Assembly: GCA_024698585.1 (NCBI GenBank)
Contig: JAILRB010000024.1
Coordinates: forward strand, 17,716-81,715
Direction of reading: 5' to 3'
DNA from: Eubacterium sp.
Lineage (GTDB): Bacteria > Bacillota > Clostridia > Lachnospirales > Lachnospiraceae
DNA: 64,000 nucleotides
The notes under the pieces were generated by a model that was not told where the DNA came from, did no database searches, and saw only the letters and a list, made by a program, of their open reading frames with translations. The position numbers and the translations under genes are program-made. Below are positions 35,866 to 47,800 of the stretch, piece by piece; the stretch's first letter is position 1; the number at the start of each line of letters is the position of its first letter.

Positions 35866-38800
35866 ATGCGAAAATTATCATGGAAACGAATAGGGAAAAA
35901 GTTACTTTCTTCTATTTTGGTGGTAACCGTAATGTTACAGACAGTTGATTTGTCAGCGGTTGTACAGGCGGTTGAACCGATTATGATTTTGGAGCCGGGT
36001 AGTGAAGTAATTCCGGTGGAAGAAACTAAAGATTTGAAAGTAACAGATAGTAGTGCAACTGCAATCGATCTGGAATGGATTGAACATGTTGGAATCAAGG
36101 AATATCGTGTATATCGCGATAACGTTATGATTGATACCACAGGACTTTGTAGTTATTCTGATGTGGGAATTTCTGACTTAGACGAGGAAGAGTTCACACA
36201 TGAATATAAGGTAGAAGCAGTGGATGAAAATGATCAGGTAACTTGGACCAGTGACACTGTGGAAGCTGTTGCCTTAGATAATTATGACACATATAGTTCA
36301 AATACACTATCAAATAAAAAGATGGTAGTGAATCATTTTAATGTTAGCTCATATACCACTGCGATTAATAGTGAAATTGAAGTGTATGGTGATTTAGTAG
36401 TAAGAGGCAATTTTAATTTAATTGATAGTAAGATGATTGTGCATGGAAATGTCTATGTAACGAATCAGTTTGTGATGGCATCATCTTCTAATGAGAGTGA
36501 TGATTTCCCGTACTTACTGGTAGAAGGAGATTTTCATTGGGACAATCATTATTCAAATACATTATCTCTTGGAACGGTAGAGGTAAAAGGTAATTTCTAT
36601 GACTGTACCACTTATATGGCAGAAAGTTGTAATTATTTAACCTTTATGCCAGGAGAACAGCAGAAATTTATTTTTAGTGGGGATAAGAAGCAGGTTATTA
36701 ACTTAAATAGCAATAGTAGATTTGCCATATTGGAGTTGAAAAATGACAGCGAAGAAGGAATCGTAGCTGAAAATGATCTTCGTGCTTCAGAAATTATTTA
36801 TCATAATACCAATGTATCAGGAATGGATGATGAAGGGTATCAGGAAGGTTGGAAACTGGAAAAGGATGAAGAGGTTGAAGGTGGCCTGAACCTTTCAAAA
36901 GGGACCCTGGATTTAAATGGACATAAGCTTACGGTAAAGGGAGATTTGAACCAGATTGGCGGTACCATTCAGCTAAATGGCGGTGAATTAGATGTCCAGG
37001 GGGATTATAATGCACGGAAATATGTTGTAGAAGAAGGGGATATTATTTATAAGTCTTCTACAGGACGCATCATAATGAAAAATGAAGCCGATGTACTTCG
37101 GATTCAGGGGAATATCAATTGGTATTCTAATCATTCGACTGAAAATGATCTTACAAATGGTAAGATTTATGTAGATGGAAATATAGAGAATCATGCCGGA
37201 GACACTGTGTTTCAAATGGGAAACTTTAAAGTATGTGATCAGGCTGAGTTATTTTTAACAGCAGGAAAAGAGCATCAGTTCAGTAGTTCTGACACATACT
37301 GGATGGAGATTGCTTCATTAAATTTGGAAAAGAATGCCGTTTTAAAAAGCGATGGAAATATCGTGGTTAGTAAATATTTAGATGCTTCTCAGGGAACTGT
37401 GGAAGGGATTTTGAAAATCGGAAATGCAATTGACATTGCTGATAAATATTATAAAGGTGATGTTGAATTGACCTGCGTTAGTGGATGGGAAGTTTCCGGA
37501 GATTATGAGATTGATGGAACGATGTACGTTGGAGACTGTCCTGATTGGAGCACCAATAATATTATCGTGAAAGATTTGGTGGTTAATTCTGATATCTATC
37601 TCGAAACTAGTACATTAACAGTTAAAAATGATGTTACGGTAAAGAATGGTTGCCTTAATATCGAAACCGGAACATTAGTAATCGGTGGGGATTTAAATGT
37701 TATTGAGTCCGGTGAAATTGAGATGGAAGAGCCGGAAGCAAAAATCACAGTTGAAGGAAATATCAATTGGTCTTCAAATTGGGGTTCTGTATTAAAGGAT
37801 GGACAGATTGTTTTAAAAGGAAACTTTAACCAGACGAATGGGGAATTTTCTAATATTTCCTGCACCGGTAATCATACTTTAATTATGGCAGGTACAAAGA
37901 AGCAGGAAATTCATTTTGATAATACGGATGCTTGCTTAAACATTGTTAACGTTGAGAATCAGGTAGGCGTTCAATGTAATGACAAAACATCCATTAACCA
38001 AGTAGTGGGGCACATTGATGGTTATGAATTTGACGGTGAGGGAGTATCCGGATGGACCTTGACAGAGAATGAGGTAATTGATGGAGATTTCGTCCTTAAG
38101 GAAGGGACATTAAATTTAAATGGAAAAGAACTTCACGTTAAGGGGAATTTTATCCAGCCGGCAGGTAAGGTTAACTTCGCAGGTGGTAAATTAGTCGTTG
38201 ATGGAGATTACATTCTTAGTAAGATTTCGAAAGCAGATGGAAATGTTTCTTACGGAAAATCATCCGGAACAATGATTATGAATAACAACCAGGATGAACT
38301 GATCGTACAGGGGAGTATGGTTGTTGCTTCCGGAAAGATGATGGAATCAGATCTTTCTTCCGGTGCGATTTACCTTAAGAAAGATTTGAAGCAGATTTAT
38401 TGTGGACGTAATAGTCATTTTGTGACATCCGATGACCATAAGATTGTGTTCAACGGAAGTGAAAAGCAGAATGTGGAAGTGGAAACTTCAGGAATCAGTG
38501 GAACAAACTTTGCGAATATTGAAATCAGCAATGCAAAGGGAATTGTTTTGAAACAGAACCTTACAGTCACCGGAGAAATTTCCACAAATGGTAACCCGGT
38601 GGATGGTTTTATTTCACTGACATTAAATACTTTTATTAAAGATGATATCTTTAAGGGAAATTTATTGATAACAGATCAATATAATTTTGCAAAGGGATTG
38701 ACCGTTGAAGGGACTCTAAAAGTATATGGAGGACAGGTTTATATCAATGAAGATATTACTGTCGATGACTTAGAATGCGAGAATGGGAACCTTTCAATTA

Positions 38801-41800
38801 ATTATTCTGCTCTTACAGTGAACAATGATACTGTGCTTACAGCGACGGATTTTGATTTAAATAATGGTGTGTTTTCCATCGATGGAAAATTTACAATGAA
38901 AGAGGGAAGGGTATCATATTATGATCCGGACTGGGGAAAAATTGAACAACTGAAACAAAGTTTCGGAAGTGGTTCCGGATACCTGATTATCGGTGGTGAT
39001 GCCGAAATGCAAGGATCCTTTTCTGGTGATTTTTCGACAGAAGTGGAAGGGAACGTTTCACTCGAGAACTTCCAGACAGAAATCGATCAGGTATTTAGTT
39101 TCTGTGGAGAACAGAAGCAAAGGGTACAGCTTGATAAAGAGTCTTGTTATATTGGTGTGATTGCACTAAACAATATATCAACAGAAGGTGTTTATTTTGA
39201 ACAGTCAATTCCTTGTCAGACTATTTTTGAAAACACCTGTCACTATGTATGTGGTGAAGAAAATACTGTTGGTTGGACAGTGAAAGCAGATCAGGTGATT
39301 GATGGAGATTTGAACCTTTGCCAAGGAACCTTGGATTTGAATGGACATAACCTTGTTGTCAAGGGAAATTTGGAACAGTTTGGTGGTACCATTGATATTA
39401 ATGGTGGTTGTCTCACGATTGAAGGGGACGCATTTTTACGCAGTAATGCAATCTGCCAAATGGATGATGAAAATGACAAAATGGTCGTTCTGGGAAGCAT
39501 CCGTGCGAATGAACTCTCCTTTGATAAGGGTGAGTTATCGGTTGGTGGCTCGCTAGACTTAATTGGCTTTGACGGAGGAGATGATTTTACACTTCGTCTA
39601 ACCGGAGATGGTTATCTAACTTTATATGATGTGACGGTTGGTACGTTGGATATCACTGGAAACAGTACGATTTCTCCACACTATGTGAACGTTACAAAGA
39701 TGGTAAAGGGAAAGACGAATAAAATCAATGGAACAATCAACATTGGAGAAAATACCCGATTTGAGAATGATACGTATAATGGAAAAGGACTTTCATTATA
39801 TAATTTGAATTATTCACATCCGTTGAAAACTACAGGAAATCTTTCAATCAACAATTGTACAATTACAGAAGATATCGAATGTAAGAACTTAGATATTTAT
39901 GCAACAAAGATTAATAATTGTATGGTTAAGGTTAATGGAAAATTAATCAAAGACTACGAATTTGGTGAAAAAACATTTTTGACGAATTCAACCTTATATG
40001 TACATGGAAACTATGGGATTGAAGGGTCAGATGATTATATTCTCTGTGATGAAAAGAGTCGACTAATCTTTGGAAACAATCTGACGATTTCAGATAATTC
40101 GTTTGAGTGTCCGGGAATCATTGAGGTGAAGAAGCATCTCACAATTACTCCGGCAAATGGATTAGTTTCCACTCGAGAAACTGCCTTTGAGTTAGAAGAA
40201 ATGCCGGATAATCTTCCAGACTCTTACTATGAAACGGGTATATACAATATCGTTCTAAGCGGAACGAAATTGCAGAAGGTTCAGATTAGTAGTAAGTGTC
40301 TCTGCTATGGAATTGATATTCAGAATGAAAGCACGGAAGGTGTTGTATTTGAAAACGGATATATTCCGGCAAGACATATTAAGACAAATGGAAATAAAGT
40401 TATCACTTCCGGTGAGGGAGTAGATGGTTGGAAATTAACAGAAGACACTGTGATTGAGGACGATTTATATCTGATTGCAGGAACTTTGGATTTAAATGGT
40501 CATCAGTTGACCGTGAATGGAGACTTCAACATTGGTTCCGGAGTATTGTTCTTTAATAAAGGCTCTGTAGTAGTAAATGGTAACTTCGGACTTCAGTCGA
40601 AAACCGTCAAAGATGGAAAAGTGTCTTATGGATATGGCGTGGGAAGTATCCAAATGTTGTATCCGGAGGATTCGCTTCTGGTAAAAGGTGATTTTGTGGC
40701 AAATTCTTCCATTAATAATTCATACCATTGTTTTGATGGAACCATTGATGTTAAGGGAAATGTTAAGAGTGTACAGAATTTTGTGAATTATTGGTTCCGA
40801 CCAGTTAATAAGAATACGTTTATTCTTTCCGGAGAGAGCGAACAGGTAATTTCCTGTCAGGGAACATCAAACAATGGAGAAACAGAAACCAGAGAATTTG
40901 AATTTGCAAATCTGAAAATTTTAAATACCAGTGAAGAGGGAATTCGATTAGATGCTCCAATCCGAGCAACTTTAATTTCGGATCCAAATCAGAAACTTCA
41001 GGAAACAAATTATGTTTCCGGAAAATTTGATGGAGTTTATACCGGAAAAATTAAGTTAGATGAATCGACTTTAGACCGGGATATTGAAGGGACTGGAACC
41101 ATTGAGATTTCTTCTAGATTGAATCTTAGCGGACACACCATTAAGGCAAATAATATTATTGTTAAGAAGGGTGTGGATGTTAATAAGGGAGCATTAATCG
41201 CTACAAATCTGCTGTCCGTAGAAGGTGGACAGATGAATATGAAATATGCACAGGATTATGTTTTTGCCGGTAAGAAATTTGTTACCAGTTCTACAGGTGC
41301 ATCATTACAGGTATTAAGCGATGGTGTTCTTGAAATCCGAGGTGATTTTGAACAGGTAGGATCCGGAAAGAACTTCTATGCATCAGGAAATCATACAACT
41401 ATTTTTAGCGGAAAAGAATATGTGGATGGAAAGCAAAATATTCAGAAGATTACTTTTGAAAATGCTTCTTCGAACCATTTTGCAAAAGTGATTTTCTATC
41501 GACCGATTGAAGAGGGATTTGTTTTAAGTCATCCGATTCAGAACATTTCTACTTCTTACGAAGTTCGAGAGGACGAACTGGAAGTGATTGACCCAGCGTC
41601 AAATTTGGAAGCTTCCGATATTACAACAACCAGCGTTTCGTTGAACTGGACTGCTTCTCCGAATGAAAGTGTTGTAGGATATGAAGTTTACAGAAATGGT
41701 CAGAAAATCCAGACCGTTGCTTCATGTAATTATACAGACAACGGCGTGAATCCGGATACGGAATATACCTATTATGTTTGTGCAATTAATCAGGTAAAGG

Positions 41801-44800
41801 ACAGTTCTGAACCAACAGATTCTGTTACAGTTCGTACGCAGAAGGATACGGAAGCACCAAGAAAAATTACATATGCGTACATCTCAGAAGTAGGTGGAAA
41901 GCATGTTCTTTTAAGATGGAATGCTTCTTCAGATAATGTTGGTGTAGATCATTACGATATTTACCGAGATGGAAGCTACCTGAATCACGTGGGTAGTTCT
42001 GAGTTGGCATATCGTGATGAAACAGTGGAATTAGATGAAAACTACGAATATGAAGTCGTTGCTGTCGATGCAGCAGGAAATCAATCAAAAAAATCAGATG
42101 GGGTCGTGATTAAAGTAGAATTACCTCAGATTACAAGAGTTGAACCTGCGAATAATGGACGAATCAGTGGAACTGCTTCGACATTAACCTGCTATTTTAA
42201 GCCGGTTATTTATTCGAATGTTTATAAGGGAGATATTGAGTACTGGAATGGAAATGACTGGGTTAAGGTTAGTCGTTTTACAATTCCAACACGACAGTAT
42301 TCATCAACTGAAAAATACATGACTTCCGGAATGATTCTTCCGGACAATATTGAAAGTCCGGTAAAAGTCCGTTACACCATTTATGATACGGATAATTGTG
42401 TGACACAGAAAGAAGTTTCGTACGAAATCGACAGAGAACCGCCAAAGGCTGTTACAAATTTAAAAGTTTCATCTGACAACGGAATGGTATTCCTGTCCTG
42501 GGATGCATCCGTAAGCTATGACTGTAAAGGATACCGAATTTACCGTAGAAGTGAAAATGGTTCCTATACTTCTGTCGGATATGTTGATGGAAAAGACGAT
42601 GTTCAGTTCACGGATTACAAAGCAGAAATAGGAAAAGTTTATTATTATACTGTAACCGCTGTAGATGAATTTTATTTGGAAAGTATCACAAATCCGGAAA
42701 CTTACGTACTCGTTAAGGAAGATAAACAGAAACCGGAAATCGTGAGCATTACTGGAGATAAGAAGTTTAGTAATCAGGGAACTTTTGTTGTGGAAGCAAC
42801 AGATAATTTTAAGGTTGATAACGTTGACTTGTATTGCAGACCGGAAAACGGCTCTTGGGCAAAATGTGGTACATTGGATTCTCATAAGGATGATGAATTC
42901 ACTTTTGAAGTAGACTTTTCTGAATTTACGGAAGGTTGCTACGAAATCAGTGCAATTGCTGAGGATGCCAATCAGAACCGAACTGATTTAAGTGACAGCA
43001 GTAAAAGGGTTAAGATTCAGGTTGACCATACAGGAATCGATAAGATTGAAGGTTTGTCAGGAACCGGTTTTGAAAACTATGCCATTCTGAAATGGCAGAA
43101 GCCTGCGAATAAGGATATTGCTTACTATATTGTAGAACAGAAGATTAATGGACAGTATAAGGAAATCCTTAAGGTAAAGAATACGGAACAGGTTCAGGTC
43201 AAGAAATTAGAAACGAATCGGGAATACCAGTTCCGCGTTGTAGGATATGATGATGTAGAAAACAAGGGTGAATATTCTGAAGAGATTACAATTCAGACAA
43301 CAGAAGATGAACAGGCACCGGTCATCAGAACAAACAGTGAGAAAGAACTTTATGCGAACGAGAGAGTGACACTTCCACTTATTGTTGAGGACAACGGAAA
43401 CCTGAAACAGATTACACTTCAGTACACATATGATAATGAAACAATAAACACGATTACTTCCTTTGAATATGAGGAAGGAGAAAAATTAGTTTCTTTGGAT
43501 TGTCCATTTAGTGTTAGAAACTTAGCAGAAGGAACAGTTCACGTTATTTGTACTGCAAAGGATTATGCAGGAAATGTCGCTGAAGTAAATGTGATGGATG
43601 TGGTAATTGACCATACGGCTCCGAAGGCAGTTTCAGCGTTGACAGGACATGGAGAAGCAGGTTCTAACTTCCTCCGTTGGGATTACGGAGACAGTGATGT
43701 TACTTTCTACATTTATCGTAAGTTAAGTACAGAAACAAATTATACAAAGATTGCGGAAGCAACATCGAATACATATGTAGATGTCACAGCTGCATACGGA
43801 AAACAATATCAGTATAAGATCGCAGTAGTAGATCGTGCAGCGAATCGAAGTGATTATTCAGAAGTTATCACATTACAGAGATTGATTGATTCAGAGTGCC
43901 CGGTAATTTCTGCCATGACTCCGAAGGATGGAACAAAAGTGGCACGACAGGTGGTATTATCAACGCTTGTTACAGATAATACCGGAATTGATAAAGTTGT
44001 TTTCGAATACAGGGAACGTTTTGATGTGAACGGGTCATGGACTTTGATTGGCGAAGCGTCCGGTGCAAATGATGGAAAATATCCGGAAAAGGAATGGGAT
44101 GTTGAGTCCTTAGAAAGTAAAGATTATTCCGTTCGTGCCATTGCTTATGATTATGAAGGCAATGCCAGTGAACCATGTTACAAAGTTTACACAGTAGACA
44201 ATGATGCACCGAAGGCAGTAACAGTGACTGCTAAGGGAATTGGCTATGGTGCAAAATTAGAATGGACCAAAGCAGATGAACAGGACTTTGACCATTATGA
44301 AGTATTCAGAAAAGAGCACAGTAAGAAAAAATATGAATATGTCAATTCTACAAAAGAGATTTCTTATGTAGATGAGGATTTAAAACCGTTAGAAGCATAT
44401 GATTATATTGTTTACGCGGTGGATGATGTTGACAATAAAAGTGCCAGCCAGGTTATTACAGTCTCAACAACAGATGAGGACATTAAGGCACCGGTTATTA
44501 ATATTGGATTAGGGTATTCAGTACGTGAAGGGGAAGAGTGGAATGCTCAGGATTTGATTACTACAGATAATTCCGGAGATGACATTGCCATTGATTATAT
44601 TGTTGGCGATGATATTTATCATGGAAAGGATACTCCGATTACTTTTGATGAACAGGGAAATCAGGAAGTTACAGTTCGTGCAACAGACCCGAGCGGAAAC
44701 ACATCCGAAAAGAAAGTAGATGTTGAAGTTCGTTCGAGACAGGCAGCAAAACTGGAAGTTACCGTTATGACCGACAGTCCATCAAACCCGGCATTAATTG

Positions 44801-47800
44801 CGAATGCATATATCAATATCGCAACTTCTGATGCTGATTCAGGTACAAATTATAATGCAGATGGAATGGGAAAAGCTCAGATTGCTCTGGAACCGGGAAC
44901 TTATATCGTTTCTGCGTTTGCACAGGGATATAAGGTTTCAAGGAAAACAGTCAGAATTGCCAAGGGTGCTGACAAGAAGCTTACGATTTCATTAAAAGAA
45001 GGTAAGGTTGTTGATGCTTCATTAACGACAACTGCATTATCACCTGCAGAAATTATAGAATTAGGAGTGGATTTAGAAAATCCGGCAAACTGGTATCAAT
45101 ATACATGGATCACTATAGATTCTGACGGAAATAATCTTCCGCCGTTATTAATCGGAGAAAAAGGAATCGTTGTTAAGGGGAAAGAGTTAAAAATTCATAT
45201 TTATACCACAGAGGTATTAAAAGATATGTTCTCTGTGGATATGGTTATTTATAACTTAGCAGAATCCAACGCTGAATTTGATTTAGTAAATGGTGTGGCA
45301 ACATTAAATCTTCCATATGGATTATCTATGTTAGATACAAATACAGAGAATTCCGTGGTAAGAGGAGTGGAGGATATTCCGGGAGGACAAAAAGCACAAC
45401 TTTCTTGGTACATTAAGGCTGATGAACCGGGAAAATATGACAATATTACTGCAACATATAATGGAACATTTGAACCGTTCCATGCACCGGTTTCCGTGAC
45501 GGCAACCAGTAATCCAATTACCGCTGATTACAGTGACAGTACTAGCAGACCGGATTATGATGATGGATTTTTAGAGGATCCAGAAAATGCAGAATCACTG
45601 GACATCAATGTTGTCGGCGAAGACAAAGATGGACTTCATGCGGTTCAAGGAGCTGTTGTAAGTATTGAGGAACGTTCCGGTCTGGGATGTAGTTCATTTA
45701 CGAATAGTAAAGGTGTTGCAGAATTACTGATAGACAAAGATGAAGACAGAACGTTTACATTAACAGTTACAGCAAAAGGCTATCAGGAGTACATTGATAC
45801 GAATTTCACAGATTATGAAAGCGGATATTGTGAAATAAGGATTTACAAGGAAGGATATATTCCTGGTGATGAAGATTCACCATTTGATGAAGATGAGTAT
45901 CAGTTAAAAATGGTAAGTGCCATGATGAATGGTTCCATCAATATTCTGGATCAGTCACATCACGACATTAATACTGCTTTAGATACAGAGTTGAACTTTA
46001 TCTTCTCTTTTGATAATGAAGTTGAATCCGTGGAACTAATCAGTGGAGGAGTTACTTTAGGCAGAGTCAATAAAGTCGGAAGTAAAACAGCCAGAATAAC
46101 TGCGAAGTCGAAAGACTTTGTGAAGGACGGAAAAATTCAGGTGAAAGCTGAGACACATATTGATGGAAAAGAAGTTTCAGAAACCTATAATTTTTCATGG
46201 TTATCTGCCAGAGATGTTGTAATCACTGGGGTTAAGATGACAGGATACAGCAATGATGCAGATCTGCTAGCAGAACAAAAGGTTATTTGTACATATTTTG
46301 CGGCGAAAACACTGACCTTTACGATTTCTTATGATAATTCAGTCAATGTTGAAGAGTTTGAAATTGTTCAGGATGGTAAAGTTGTTGGAAAATCCAAGAA
46401 TAATACAGTTAAGTTTACATTAGGTAAGTTGGAGGCTGATAAAGATGTTTATGCGAAAACAATTGTTGATGGAAAAAGCAGTGATACAGTCCCTCTAACT
46501 TTGGTCGTTGTTGATGAACCAGATGGTGAACACGGATTTAGCTTTGAAGGAGATGGCATAAGTTTTAAATTTCCAAGTAATGTTCCGTTGTTAGGCGGTC
46601 ATGAAGTAAAATTGAATGATTTACCTGAAATACCAATCACATGTGAATTTAAAGAAGATTACATGGAATTCGGCTTTACATATTCACCGGAGAAAATAGA
46701 ATTAGAAGATGAATTAGAAGTTTCGATGGGACTTTCACTCAAAGTTAGAAAAGGATATTTGGAAAAAAAGGCATCCGGAACACTTACTTTTGAAGCAAAA
46801 TGTTCTTGCGAAACGGAAAGTCAGGTTTACTGGGGAGTGATTCCATGTACATTAGGCTTTGAAGTTGGAATCGGTGGAAGTGTTGATGCAAAAATTGAGG
46901 TGGATAATAAATTTAACTTTGCAGCTTCCGGACGCTTAGAACTTAAAGGAACGTTAGGATTTACTGCTGGTATCGGTTTTACAGATTTCGAACTTGGTGG
47001 CTATGGTGAATTAGAAACATCACTGGATTTTCTCTTTGAACTAATGAAATACTTTAGACCTCACGAACTATCCCTTTCAGGAGCAGCTGGTCTGAGAGCG
47101 GAAGCCGCCAAATTTGAATGGAAGTTGGAATTAATTCGTGGAAAGATTGCTTATGATTTTGAAAAGGATGAAATCACGACAGAAGGAAGTATCGGAATAG
47201 AAAGTAAATCCAGCAAAATGGGAAATCGACAATTAAAGTATTCGTTAACATCAGGAAATAGTGTCAAGGTGGCAAACAGAGATTATTTAAATTACGATAG
47301 ACCATGGAATACGTCTGCTGCTGATGGTGATTTTCATGTGTTACAGCAGCACGCGTACACTTCTGCAAAACCGAAATTGGTTTCTTGTGGAAATACGTTA
47401 ATGATGTTCTTTATTGATGATGAGCCATCCAGAGAAGCTGAGGATCGAGGAAAATTAGTATACTCCATTTACAATAAACAGAATAAAACTTGGAGTGTAC
47501 CGATTGCAGTAAATGATGATGGAACTGACGATAACCAGTTTGAAGTATACGAAAACGGGGAAGATGTTTACATTATTTGGCAAGATGCTGAAAAGAGTAG
47601 AGTAGGTGTTAAGGACTTAATAAGTGGAACAGAAATGTATCGCTTAAGTATGGCAAAATACAGTACGTCGACAGGAAGGGTTGAACAGTTAGGAACAATT
47701 GCTGAAACAGAAGGAAACAACAAGTTCGAAATGTTGCCGAATATTCTGGAAAAGCAGGGAACAGTTTACGCTGTATGGAAAGAAAACAGCGAGAATGATA

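Noticed and set aside
36901..40560. Regular ~1.2-kb repeats as a CRISPR array or transposon
   Set aside because: They are in frame, diverged and conserved at the protein level within one gene; no short direct repeats with spacers were seen anywhere in the window.
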